From assembly GCA_041166745.1 (NCBI GenBank), contig JBEEGH010000034.1, forward strand, positions 124,001 through 188,000: DNA of 64,000 nt, read 5' to 3'. The notes beneath the pieces are model-generated. The model was not told the origin of the DNA. It ran no database searches and saw nothing but the letters and a program-made list of their open reading frames with translations. Below are positions 41,492 through 49,660 of the stretch, one piece after another (positions within the stretch are counted from its first letter, which is position 1; each line of letters begins with the position of its first letter). A program made the position numbers and the translations under genes. This stretch comes from DASUCS01 sp041166745. Lineage in GTDB: Bacteria; Actinomycetota; Acidimicrobiia; Acidimicrobiales; JACDCH01.

Positions 41492-41836
41492 TGGGCTCGC
41501 GACGATGCAGAACGTGGCCGCCAGGCGCGTGATCTCGAGGACACGCATGCTGCAGCGACTCGGATTTTGCAGGACGAGGATGTAGCCGTCACGGCGGGCC
41601 GATCGCGCGGTGTCGACGAGAACGGCGAGACCACTGGCGTCGAGCAACGTCACGCGCGACAGGTCGACCACGATCTGAGCGGTCGAACCCTCTCGATGGC
41701 GGCACACCTGCACGGCGGCGAGCAGCCGGCGAAGTGTGGGTGACGACGCGATGTCGACGTCGCCGCGCACCGAGATGACGGTGGTGCTGTCCGCGAGGTC
41801 GGCCACGGTCATGAAGAACGCATCGTCGTGCGGCAC
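41186..41836 (-). CDS. STAS-domain (anti-sigma factor antagonist-like) protein with long antisense tail
   Basis: A 216-residue frame. Residues of about 8-112 are a STAS domain: V-I-S-V-R-G-D-V-D-I-A, then I-V-V-D-L-S-R-V-T-L-L-D-A-S-G-L-A-V-L-V, with Ser in the D-A-S-G position that partner kinases phosphorylate. Residues 116-216 are read from the strand opposite the kinase ATPase domain and resemble nothing. The domain therefore ends exactly where the overlap begins, and the tail is probably a run-on after loss of a stop codon. GTG 41836 directly follows the aldo/keto reductase TAA. Confidence 0.75.
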   Translation of the reverse strand: MPHDDAFFMTVADLADSTTVISVRGDVDIASSPTLRRLLAAVQVCRHREGSTAQIVVDLSRVTLLDASGLAVLVDTARSARRDGYILVLQNPSRCSMRVLEITRLAATFCIVASPSGLGDGNRHHERRPRPHHARDLDASPDRLDAVLEADESRSPSGIRTAAPVVADRELQPFRIYSGLDVDDGRARVFRRVGQGFGDHVVRSDFDPLGQPPVGA

Positions 41837-42805
41837 TTACATCCCCTCCGGTGCCGGACCCCGGACGGGGACGGCCGACGTCATGATCCGGTCGATCTCC
41901 CACAGGTCGTCGTCTTCGAGCTTCACATCCGCGGCGGCGACGCTGTCGTGGAGATGGTCGGGACTCCGGGCGCCCATGATCGCGACGTGGATTGCGGGAT
42001 GGGCCAGCGTCCAGGCCACGGCCAGCTCTGGGAGCGACAGTTCTCGTTGGGCGGCGAACGCTTCGAGTTCCGCGACGACCGCAAGGTTCTTGGCAAACGG
42101 CTCTCCCGCGAAGTCGGGACTGTGCGACCGCCAATCGTCGGGCGCGAACTTCGTATCGGGCGTCATCGCGCCGCTGAGAAGGCCGTGGGCCAGAGCGCCG
42201 TACACGAGCACGCCGATTTGGTTGTCTGCACAGAACGGAAGGAGGTCGATGTCGACGTCCTGGCGGAACAGGTGGTACGGCGGCTGGATTGCGTCGACGG
42301 CGACGAACCGGCGCAGCTGCTCGAGCTGGGCGACGTCGTAGTTGGAGACGCCGACGTAGCGGATCTTGCCTTCCTGGACGAGTTGGTTCAGCACGCCGCC
42401 GGTCTCGGCCGCAGGTGTACGAGGATCGGGCCAGTGCACTTGGTACAGGTCGAGGTAGTCGGTGCGCAGGTGCCGCAGACTCTCCTCGACTCCGTTACGG
42501 AGCGAATGGGCGCCGGCATCTCGCGCGATCCGGTTGCCTTGCTGCACAAGACCGCCCTTCGTCGCGATGACGACTTGGTCGCGCCGGCGCGAGGACCACA
42601 GCGCGTCGCCGAGGATTCGCTCCGCCTGACCGAAGCCATAGGCCTGTGCCGTGTCGAAGAAGTTGATCCCGTGATCGACAGCTCCCGCGATCGTGCGGGT
42701 CGCGGCGTCGACGTCGACGGCTCCCCAGTCGCCGCCGTACGACCAGGTCCCGAGAGCGATGTTGGACACCACAAGGTCGGTTCTGCCCAAACGAATTTCA
42801 CGCAT
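41837..42805 (-). CDS. Aldo/keto reductase
   Basis: A 322-residue TIM-barrel reductase. The tetrad is D-T-A-Q-A-Y (Asp, Tyr), V-I-A-T-K-G-G (Lys) and Y-Q-V-H-W-P-D-P (His). L-G-T-W-S-Y-G-G-D-W-G and A-I-M-G-A-R-S-P-D-H-L mark the general-stress AKR type resembling YhdN or AKR11. GAGAGGAGAG precedes the ATG. It is cotranscribed with the STAS gene (adjacent stop and start). A copy of the 19-bp motif lies 50-68 bp upstream of its start. Confidence 0.9.
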   Translation of the reverse strand: MREIRLGRTDLVVSNIALGTWSYGGDWGAVDVDAATRTIAGAVDHGINFFDTAQAYGFGQAERILGDALWSSRRRDQVVIATKGGLVQQGNRIARDAGAHSLRNGVEESLRHLRTDYLDLYQVHWPDPRTPAAETGGVLNQLVQEGKIRYVGVSNYDVAQLEQLRRFVAVDAIQPPYHLFRQDVDIDLLPFCADNQIGVLVYGALAHGLLSGAMTPDTKFAPDDWRSHSPDFAGEPFAKNLAVVAELEAFAAQRELSLPELAVAWTLAHPAIHVAIMGARSPDHLHDSVAAADVKLEDDDLWEIDRIMTSAVPVRGPAPEGM

Positions 42806-42854
42806 GTCTCTCCTCTCATCGTTCCTTGCATCATGAGGAAGAGGCCCGACACGC

Positions 42855-42873
42855 ACCTCTCGCGACCGCGTAG
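42855..42873 (+). promoter_or_regulatory. 19-bp regulon motif, copy 4
   Basis: ACCTCTCGCGACCGCGTAG (17 of 19 positions as the consensus), upstream of the aldo/keto reductase and STAS operon. Confidence 0.6.
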
Positions 42874-42909
42874 TGCGCAGCGAGGTAGCGCGAACAGATT
42901 GCGACGAGC

Positions 42910-43419
42910 TCAGCCGTCCCCGCCTCCATGACCACTGTCGTTCTTCATCGCTCGCAGCGCGGCGACGAGAGCACGTCGTTCATCGTCCGAGAGCCGCGCG
43001 CTGGGATGCAGGAGCGTGTACTGGATCGGTGGCATCGACCCGTTCGCAACGGCGTCGGCCGCGTCGTGGGCGTCGCTGTTCTGGCCCCATTCGGAGAAGT
43101 TGAGCTTGGCGCGCCCCGTATCGACGTCGCGACGGACGAGCCACGACGCGGGAGCGATGTAGCTGTAGATGGGCCAGTGGGTCTCGTTGCTGTGGCACGA
43201 GTAGCAGGCGGTTCGGGCCACCGCCGCGGACTGAGCGTCTGGCCACGGGGCATCGGCGCGGACCGGCGGGTTGCTGTGCCGCCACCCGTACGGCACCAGC
43301 TGCAGCAACGCGAACGTCACGGCGAGCACAACGAGGCCACGACGTAACCCACGCACCTTCGCTGACCGATCCCCACGAGATCGATTGGAGGTCGCCTCCA
43401 CGACCGGCTCCTCACCCAT
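42910..43419 (-). CDS. Haem-binding-domain protein, membrane-anchored
   Basis: A 169-residue protein. One membrane segment spans about 28-45 after a charged N-terminus. The exported part carries a single c-type haem motif C72-Y-S-C75-H76 followed by S-N-E-T-H-W-P-I-Y-S-Y-I-A-P-A-S-W-L, the signature of the small haem-binding domain family (haem_bd). L-N-F-S-E-W and M-P-P-I-Q-Y follow, where Met could be the sixth ligand. It may be an electron carrier or a redox sensor at the cell envelope. GAGGGGAC precedes the ATG. Motif copy 5 lies 73-91 bp upstream. Confidence 0.87.
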   Translation of the reverse strand: MGEEPVVEATSNRSRGDRSAKVRGLRRGLVVLAVTFALLQLVPYGWRHSNPPVRADAPWPDAQSAAVARTACYSCHSNETHWPIYSYIAPASWLVRRDVDTGRAKLNFSEWGQNSDAHDAADAVANGSMPPIQYTLLHPSARLSDDERRALVAALRAMKNDSGHGGGDG

Positions 43420-43491
43420 CGTTGTCCCCTCTCGTGCCGGCGTGTACTCGATCACGCGTGCTGCTCAGTGTGGGGACATTGGCCTTCGGCC

Positions 43492-43510
43492 ACCTCACGC
43501 AAACGCGCAA
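43492..43510 (+). promoter_or_regulatory. 19-bp regulon motif, copy 5
   Basis: ACCTCACGCAAACGCGCAA (weaker copy), upstream of the haem-binding protein gene and just beyond the stop of the next kinase gene. Confidence 0.4.
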
Positions 43511-43516
43511 GGCTTG

Positions 43517-44938
43517 CTACTCGACATCGACATCGACCGGAAGGACCACGTCGAGCGACGTGCCGGAGCCGGCCGCACTGGTGATGTCGATCCGTCCGCC
43601 GAGGGCCTCGACGCGGTCTCTGAGGCCGATGAGCCCCGATCCCTTGGTGGCATCGGCGCCTCCAATCCCGTCGTCGCTGATGTCGATGTGCAAGAAGGCC
43701 CCGTCGAGCGTCAGTGTCACCCGCACCACGTTGGGATCGGCGTGCTTGGCCGCGTTCGTGAGCGCCTCTGAGACCACGTAGTAGGCGGCCACCTCGACGG
43801 CCTCGGGCAGCCGGCGGTCTGCCCGCAGATGGAGCTCCACGGGAAGCCCGGAGCGGCGGCCGAGGGCCTTGACCGCGGGGCCGAGGCCGCCCTTCGAAAG
43901 GATGGCGGGGTGAATGCCGCGCGACACCTCTTGGAGGTCTGCGGTGACCTCGGCGAGTCCGTGCGAGGTGCGCGCGATGTCTCCCTTGAGGTGCTCCAGC
44001 CCGGCCGGGAGCGCGGCTTCGGTGACACGCAGCTCGAGGCCCAGCGAGATCAGGCGCTGCTGGACACCGTCGTGGAGGTCGCGCTCGATGCGCCGACGCG
44101 CGTCGTCGGCCGCCGCGACGACACGGGCCCTCGAGGCCGCAAGCTCCGCCCGGCTGTCCGCATTGGCGATTGTGCTCTCCTCGAGCGACGTCGCCATCGT
44201 GTTGAAGGAGCGCTCGAGGGTGCCGATCTCACCGGCACCCTTCTCGGGCATTCGCACTTCCAGGTCGCCACCCGCAAGGCGCGCCGCCATCGCCGATGCG
44301 CGGCGGAGGGGCACGACGATCGACCTCGTGAGGTAACCCCCGTAGGCCAGGATGATCACGATCGAGCCAACGAGACCGCCGGTGGCGGCCGCGATCGCCC
44401 AGCGGATCGCGCCGTCGGCCCGATTCCGCCGCGCCACGTCGAGCCCCTGTTCGTCCGACAGCAGCCGGTCGAACTCGCTCCGGAGCGCGTCGACCCGAAC
44501 CTTGCCCTCCGCGGTGGCGGCGACGGTCCTGGCCGACGGATCGCCACGTCGTGCCGCGTCGACCAGCGGCGCGGAGTAGTCGGCGACGTACGCGTCGATC
44601 GAATCACCGATCAGACGGGCTCGGGCATCCTGCGACGGCACCACCGTCGCCGTCTCGAGATTGCCGATTGCGCCGGGCAGCGCAGCCCGAGCCGCGTTCC
44701 ACGGCTCGAGGAACTGGTCCTCGCCTGTGAGGATGAACCCTCGCTGGCCGGTCTCGAGGTCGATGACCAGCCGCTCCAGCTCGTTGGCGGCGACGAGCAC
44801 CCGCTGAGACTCGGTCACCAACGCCGACGCCTTTCGCTCCTCGCGCAACGCGAGCAACAGGACGGCAAAGGAGGTCCCGACGACGACCGCCAACGCGGCA
44901 GTCGCCACCAGCAGCCGCGCCGTCAGCCCACGCCTCAT
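43517..44938 (-). CDS. CHASE3-HAMP sensor histidine kinase (NarL type)
   Basis: A 473-residue kinase. Segment 1 spans about 9-30. An extracellular CHASE3-like domain (about 35-175; L-V-I-D-L-E-T-G-Q-R-G-F-I-L-T-G) follows, then segment 2 (about 180-203) and a HAMP linker. HisKA_3 has His289 in R-R-I-E-R-D-L-H-D-G-V-Q-Q-R. The ATPase domain shows N-A-A-K-H-A, D-D-G-I-G-G-A and G-S-G-L-I-G-L-R-D-R. Its catalytic half is strikingly like the other NarL-type kinase of the window, so the two probably arose by duplication. No receiver is adjacent. Motif copy 6 lies upstream. Confidence 0.9.
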   Translation of the reverse strand: MRRGLTARLLVATAALAVVVGTSFAVLLLALREERKASALVTESQRVLVAANELERLVIDLETGQRGFILTGEDQFLEPWNAARAALPGAIGNLETATVVPSQDARARLIGDSIDAYVADYSAPLVDAARRGDPSARTVAATAEGKVRVDALRSEFDRLLSDEQGLDVARRNRADGAIRWAIAAATGGLVGSIVIILAYGGYLTRSIVVPLRRASAMAARLAGGDLEVRMPEKGAGEIGTLERSFNTMATSLEESTIANADSRAELAASRARVVAAADDARRRIERDLHDGVQQRLISLGLELRVTEAALPAGLEHLKGDIARTSHGLAEVTADLQEVSRGIHPAILSKGGLGPAVKALGRRSGLPVELHLRADRRLPEAVEVAAYYVVSEALTNAAKHADPNVVRVTLTLDGAFLHIDISDDGIGGADATKGSGLIGLRDRVEALGGRIDITSAAGSGTSLDVVLPVDVDVE

Positions 44939-44976
44939 GCCTACGCCTCCGGGAGGACGACCTCCTTGTCGCGGTT

Positions 44977-44995
44977 CTACTCGCTTGAGCGATGT
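44977..44995 (-). promoter_or_regulatory. 19-bp regulon motif, copy 6
   Basis: ACATCGCTCAAGCGAGTAG on the minus strand (weak core, strong GAGTAG end), in the divergent gap between the CHASE3 kinase and the MFS gene. Confidence 0.4.
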
Positions 44996-45028
44996 ACGGC
45001 CGGCCGGATCCAGTCAACGTCGTGAGTC

Positions 45029-46456
45029 GTGCACCAATTGCTCACGACCCCACCCGCGCCGACGCCGGGCGAGCAGGAGCCGCTGGCGCGTGTTGCCCTC
45101 GGGATCGTGCTCGCCGCCCAGCTCGTCGTCGTCCTCGACTTCAGCATCGTCAACGTCGCGCTCCCTGACCTGATCGCCGAGCTCGGCGTGTCGGAGTCGT
45201 CGGCGGATTGGGTGGTGACGGCGTACGCGCTGACCTTCGGTGGATTACTGATCGTCGGCGGCCGCGCTTGCGACATCTTCGGGAGGCGCCGGATCCTCCT
45301 GGGCGGGCTCACTGCCTTCGCGGTCGCATCGCTGGCGGGTGGCTTCGCTCCCAGCCTGACGCTTCTCGTCGTGGCGCGGGCGGTGCAAGGGATGGCGGCC
45401 GCGTTCATCGCTCCGGCCGCGCTCTCGACATTGACCACGAGCTTCGAGGAAGGGCCGTCCCGTAATCGCGTACTCGGTTATTACGGCGTCATGGCGTCGG
45501 CCGGATTCGTGGCCGGTCTCGTCGTGGGAGGCGCGCTGGTCGACACCGTCGGCTGGCGGGCCGTGCTGTTCGTCAACGTGCCTCTGTGTGCCGTCATGGT
45601 GTTGCTCGGCACCCGAACGTTGCCCGCCGACGTGAGCACGGGCGCCCGGCTCGTCCAACTCGACGCCGGCGGAGGCGTGCTGGTCACGGCCGCGGTGGCG
45701 GGGCTCGTGCTCGCCCCTACCGTCGGAGCCGGCTCGGGATGGACGTCGCCCGAGCTCGGAGCCTGCCTGCTCATGAGCGGCGGTCTGATCTTCGCCTTCC
45801 TGTCGCGGCAGCGCCGAAGTCGCTGGCCGCTGGTGCCGTTGTCGATCTTCCGCCACCGCGCCGTCATGGTCGGTGACCTTCTGTCCGGCCTGATCGGCGC
45901 GTGGAATGCCGGCGAGGTGCTCGTGCTCAGCCTCTACTGCCAGCAGGTACTCGGCTACTCGCCGCTCGTGGCGGGGCTCGTGTCGGTACCGCAGGGGGTC
46001 GGCGGCTTCCTGCGCGGCGTGGCCGGCCCACGGTTGCTGGAGCGCATCGGACTCCGGCGCTTCCTGCTCACGAGCTGCGCGCTGACGGCCACGAGCCTCT
46101 TCTCGCTGTTCCGCTTCCCCGCGACGACCCGCTATCCCTTGTTCGGGCTCGTGCTGATGGGCGTCGGGTTCGGCACGACGAGCCTCGTGTACGGCGCCAC
46201 CGTCGCAGGTTCGGCCGGGATCCCGAACGACGAGCAGGGCCTCGCCGGTGCGCTCATCAACGCCACTCGCCAGATCGGCGCGGCCCTCGGTGTCGCCGCG
46301 CTTGCCTCACTGGTGACCGCAACTCAGGGAGTCGGCACCAACCCCGGCGCGCTCGCCGTCGACCTTCGAACCGCGCTGGCGTTGGCGTGCAGCCTCGTGG
46401 GTGTCGCTGCACTCATCAGCCTGGCGGCCCCGGGCCTACGCACTCGCGAGCGGTGA
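45029..46456 (+). CDS. MFS drug:H+ antiporter, DHA2 (14-segment) type
   Basis: A 475-residue membrane protein with about fourteen hydrophobic segments. V-L-D-F-S-I-V-N-V-A-L-P-D-L (motif D1 of DHA2), G-G-R-A-C-D-I-F-G-R-R-R (motif A) and G-x-x-x-G-P-x-x-G-like G-F-V-A-G-L-V-V-G-G-A-L (motif C region) are present. It is a likely multidrug exporter. GTG 45029 lacks a clear ribosome-binding site. It is divergent from the CHASE3 kinase, with motif copy 6 between, and may be controlled through that signalling system. Confidence 0.88.
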   Translation: MHQLLTTPPAPTPGEQEPLARVALGIVLAAQLVVVLDFSIVNVALPDLIAELGVSESSADWVVTAYALTFGGLLIVGGRACDIFGRRRILLGGLTAFAVASLAGGFAPSLTLLVVARAVQGMAAAFIAPAALSTLTTSFEEGPSRNRVLGYYGVMASAGFVAGLVVGGALVDTVGWRAVLFVNVPLCAVMVLLGTRTLPADVSTGARLVQLDAGGGVLVTAAVAGLVLAPTVGAGSGWTSPELGACLLMSGGLIFAFLSRQRRSRWPLVPLSIFRHRAVMVGDLLSGLIGAWNAGEVLVLSLYCQQVLGYSPLVAGLVSVPQGVGGFLRGVAGPRLLERIGLRRFLLTSCALTATSLFSLFRFPATTRYPLFGLVLMGVGFGTTSLVYGATVAGSAGIPNDEQGLAGALINATRQIGAALGVAALASLVTATQGVGTNPGALAVDLRTALALACSLVGVAALISLAAPGLRTRER

Positions 46457-46469
46457 CCGTTCCCGTCGT

Positions 46470-47006
46470 TCAGGCGTGCTCGTCGAGCGCGGCCTCGACT
46501 CGTTTGATCGTCTCGTCATCGAGGTTGGCGTACACGAGCTCTGCGCCGGTGAATCGCGCGGCCTCCTCGACAAGCGCGTCGCGGTCGAGATCCTCGACCA
46601 GCAGCGCCACCGTCACGGTGCCGGGCTCGATGGTGTCGCGGAACCATGCCACCCACTCGTCGGAGATACCGATGTCGACGACCTTGGCAGCAACTGCGCC
46701 CGTCCCGGCTCCCACCGCCAGGCCGGCCACCCAGCCAACCGGTCCGCCGAGGATCAAGCCGAACAGACCGGCCCACATCGCTCCGGACAGAGCCGCGCGC
46801 CCCGGTTGGAGGTCGGTCGTCTCATGCACCATCGTTCGGCCGTCGTCGGTCTTCATCACCATCACGGCGTCTCGAAGCGTCAGGGCTCCCTTCGCGGCGA
46901 GACCGCTGGCGGCGGTCAGGAACTCTTGCGCGCGAAACCGGTCGTCGAAGGAGATACCGACGAGGGTCTGCGGGATCTTGGTCGAGTCGGTGCCATCGGT
47001 GCTCAT
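46470..47006 (-). CDS. DUF1269-family membrane-associated protein
   Basis: A 178-residue protein. After L-V-G-I-S-F-D-D-R-F-R-A-Q-E-F it has the DUF1269 pattern: G-A-L-T-L-R-D-A-V-M-V, then a glycine-rich hydrophobic stretch (G-A-M-W-A-G-L-F-G-L-I-L-G-G-P-V-G, about 75-108), then V-A-L-L-V-E-D. The family is often linked to stress or osmotic response, without a known mechanism. It is divergent from the MpaB-family gene with two motif copies between them. Confidence 0.83.
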   Translation of the reverse strand: MSTDGTDSTKIPQTLVGISFDDRFRAQEFLTAASGLAAKGALTLRDAVMVMKTDDGRTMVHETTDLQPGRAALSGAMWAGLFGLILGGPVGWVAGLAVGAGTGAVAAKVVDIGISDEWVAWFRDTIEPGTVTVALLVEDLDRDALVEEAARFTGAELVYANLDDETIKRVEAALDEHA

Positions 47007-47038
47007 TTCACCAAGTGTCCCACCCCGTCACTCGCCGC

Positions 47039-47057
47039 ACGTCACGCGAGCGCGCTG
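47039..47057 (+). promoter_or_regulatory. 19-bp regulon motif, copy 7
   Basis: ACGTCACGCGAGCGCGCTG, 33-51 bp upstream of the DUF1269 gene; it faces copy 8. Confidence 0.55.
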
Positions 47058-47064
47058 TTCGTGA

Positions 47065-47083
47065 CTACTCGCTCGAGGGAGGT
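47065..47083 (-). promoter_or_regulatory. 19-bp regulon motif, copy 8
   Basis: ACCTCCCTCGAGCGAGTAG on the minus strand, 26 bp centre-to-centre from copy 7, in the divergent gap before the MpaB-family gene. Confidence 0.55.
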
Positions 47084-47148
47084 GTGCGGTGTCGCCGCAG
47101 AGGGAGCATCAGGAGCGCGAACGACGCGCCGTGAAGGAGATCGCCCTC

Positions 47149-48345
47149 GTGAGTAGTGACGTGGAAATCCGCTCGTCGGGGCGTGCGTGGCCACATGCTC
47201 GGGGAAGCAGGTCGAGCCTGATCACCCAGTTCGGCATCGACCGCGCCGATCTGGCCGAGTGGGCTCTCACGACCGGCGATCCGCTCGCGGATGCCCTCGT
47301 AGCCGACATCCACCACGGGCATCCGCAGGCTCGCCAGGCAGTCCAGCTCGGTATCCGCAACGGGCTCGACTCGCTCGTCGACCCGCCCGATTCGGTCGTT
47401 GCGTTCCTGACCGACACCGAGCGGATGCCCGACTACGCCGACGGCGATCTGCTCGACCACGGGTCGGCGCCGTTCTTCACGATGCCGCCCGCCGTGCACT
47501 TGATCTCGCTGAGCGCCGGCGCCCTGATTCGGGTGTACGAGTCACCGTCGATCGCCGCCGTGCTGACAACTACCGGACGGCTCGTCGACGGCGCCGAGCG
47601 ACGCATCCGTGAGACCGGCAAGTGGGTGGCCACCGCGATGCTGCCCGGATCGCTGCGCGTCGGCCAGCCCGGCTATGTGGCCACGTTGCAGGTACGCGTG
47701 CTGCACGCCAACATGCGTCGCCTCGTGCGCAGCCGCGGCTTCGACGAGAGCGCGTACGGCACGCCGATCAACCAAGTCGATCTCGCTCGCACATGGATGG
47801 ACTTCACCGTCACGTCGTTGCTCGCCGAGGAGTCGATGGGCTTCGGCCTCACGACGCGCGAGACGGCGACGCTCTACCGGTACTGGTGGCTCGTCGGCCA
47901 CCTGCTCGGGATCGACGGACGGCTGATCGACGGCATCTCCACCAACGAGCAGGCCCGTCGCGTCGACGAGCTGCTCCAGGCGGTGACCGGCCCGCTGATC
48001 CCGGAGTCGGCGACGCTGGCCGCAGCCACACTCGACTCGATCACCGGCGAGCTGCACAACGCGCTCAAGCTGCCCGAGTCGATTGGTTCCAAGGCGTTGA
48101 GCGCACTCGCCCGCCGGTTCCACGGCGACGCCGTCGCCGACGAACTGCAGATCGAGTCGTCGGGCGTGGCCGATGCGGTCATCTCGCGTGCGATCGCGGT
48201 GATTCGCTCCCGTCGGTTGAAGGAACGCCTCGATGCCGAGCACTGGCAGCGGAACCAAGCGAAGTACCTGGCCGAGTCGCGTGCACGACTTGCCGACGCC
48301 GACGCCGCCCAGTACGAAGCTGGCGTGCACGGTCCGGTGCAGTAG
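47149..48345 (+). CDS. MpaB-family (DUF2236) oxygenase
   Basis: A 398-residue protein of the oxygenase MpaB/latex-clearing-protein-like family. G-S-A-P-F-F-T-M-P-P-A-V near residue 105, R-R-I-R-E-T-G-K-W-V and V-R-V-L-H-A-N-M-R fit the haem-binding helices of the family, followed by T-P-I-N-Q-V-D-L. Members oxidise varied substrates; the natural one here is unknown. GTG 47149 was chosen because AAGGAGA lies eight bases upstream; GTG 47089 is also in frame. Motif copies 7 and 8 lie upstream. Confidence 0.82.
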   Translation: MSSDVEIRSSGRAWPHARGSRSSLITQFGIDRADLAEWALTTGDPLADALVADIHHGHPQARQAVQLGIRNGLDSLVDPPDSVVAFLTDTERMPDYADGDLLDHGSAPFFTMPPAVHLISLSAGALIRVYESPSIAAVLTTTGRLVDGAERRIRETGKWVATAMLPGSLRVGQPGYVATLQVRVLHANMRRLVRSRGFDESAYGTPINQVDLARTWMDFTVTSLLAEESMGFGLTTRETATLYRYWWLVGHLLGIDGRLIDGISTNEQARRVDELLQAVTGPLIPESATLAAATLDSITGELHNALKLPESIGSKALSALARRFHGDAVADELQIESSGVADAVISRAIAVIRSRRLKERLDAEHWQRNQAKYLAESRARLADADAAQYEAGVHGPVQ

Positions 48346-48387
48346 AACCTGGCGGCACGTCCGTGGCCGACCAAGAGGGAACACCCA

Positions 48388-49611
48388 ATGCCTGACGCAC
48401 TGATCATCGATGCTTGTCGGACACCCCGCGGGATCGGCAAGCAGGGCAAGGGCGCGCTTGCACATCTGCATCCGCAGCACCTCGCGTCGACGGTGCTGCG
48501 CGCGTTGGTCGAGCGCAACGGGTTCGACACGGCCGATGTCGACGACGTGGTGTGGGGCACGAGCTCGCAAGTGTGCGAGCAGAGCGGCGACCTCGGACGG
48601 ATGGCCGCGCTCGACGCCGGCTACGACACCCGGGCGAGCGGCGTGACGCTCGATCGGTTCTGCGGCTCGGGCATCACGAGCACGAACTTCGCGGCCAACG
48701 CGGTGATGGCAGGGATGGAAGACCTCGTCATCTCCGGGGGCACCGAGATGATGTCGCTCCCCAAGAAGGGTCTGCTTCCCATGGGCGCGAACAACCTGCA
48801 CCTCCAAGAACTGCACCCCCAGCCCCACCAAGGTGTGTGTGCCGATGCCATCGCGAGCCTCGAACGCATTCCTCGCACCGCGCTCGATGCACACGCGGCC
48901 GAGTCGCAAGCGCGTGCCGACCGGGCGATCAAGGAAGGGCGGTTCGACAAGAGCCTCATCCCCGTTTTCAACCTCGACGGCAGCCTGGCCCTCGACCGCG
49001 ACGAGTTCCCTCGGCCTGGCACCACCGCCGAGTCGCTCGCCGCGCTCCAACCGTCATTCGCGGCCGTCGCCGACTACCGCCACACCGAAGATGCGCCGAC
49101 CTATCGCGAGCTCGTCGCCCGAAAGTTCCCCGATCTCACCATCGAACACGTCCACCACGCCGGGAACTCGTCCGGTGTCGTCGACGGCGCCGCCGCAATC
49201 CTGATTGCCAGCGCCGCCTACGCAGACGCCCACGGACTGCGCCCCCGGGCCCGCATCGTCGCCACGGCCAACATGGGTGACGATCCCACGCTGATGCTCA
49301 ACGCCCCCGTGCCCGCGGCCCGCAAGGTCCTCGACCGGGCCGGACTCTCGCTGTCCGACATCGATCTGTTCGAGGTCAACGAAGCCTTCGCCACCGTGTC
49401 CGAGAAGTTCATGCGCGACCTCGACCTGGACCGCGACAAGGTCAACGTCAACGGCGGCGCCATGGCCCTCGGCCATCCCATCGGCGCCACCGGCGCCATC
49501 CTCATCGGCACGGTCCTCGACGAGCTCGAACGACGCGACCAGCAATTCGGGCTCATCACGATGTGCGCCGGCGGCGGAATGGCGCCCGCCATCATCATCG
49601 AACGACTCTGA
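48388..49611 (+). CDS. Acetyl-CoA acyltransferase (thiolase)
   Basis: A 407-residue degradative-type thiolase. Nucleophile Cys92 is in D-R-F-C-G-S-G-I-T-S; N-E-A-F-A, G-G-A-M-A-L-G-H-P-I-G-A-T-G (His) and C-A-G-G-G-M-A (second Cys) complete the active site. It cleaves a 3-ketoacyl-CoA in beta-oxidation; actinobacterial sterol side-chain thiolases (FadA5 type) are similar. GAGGGAACACCC precedes the ATG. It is 42 bp after the MpaB-family gene and may be cotranscribed. It converges with the MprB-like kinase. Confidence 0.92.
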   Translation: MPDALIIDACRTPRGIGKQGKGALAHLHPQHLASTVLRALVERNGFDTADVDDVVWGTSSQVCEQSGDLGRMAALDAGYDTRASGVTLDRFCGSGITSTNFAANAVMAGMEDLVISGGTEMMSLPKKGLLPMGANNLHLQELHPQPHQGVCADAIASLERIPRTALDAHAAESQARADRAIKEGRFDKSLIPVFNLDGSLALDRDEFPRPGTTAESLAALQPSFAAVADYRHTEDAPTYRELVARKFPDLTIEHVHHAGNSSGVVDGAAAILIASAAYADAHGLRPRARIVATANMGDDPTLMLNAPVPAARKVLDRAGLSLSDIDLFEVNEAFATVSEKFMRDLDLDRDKVNVNGGAMALGHPIGATGAILIGTVLDELERRDQQFGLITMCAGGGMAPAIIIERL

Positions 49612-49660
49612 TCGGGTCAGGCCGCGAGCGCGGCGGTCGCTCCGGCGCGACGCGTCGACG

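Noticed and set aside
49622..49633. CCGCGAGCGCGG, sharing the core of the 19-bp motif
   Set aside because: It lies between convergent gene ends, lacks the ACCTC and GTAG parts, and is a self-complementary GC stretch, so it is not counted as a ninth copy.
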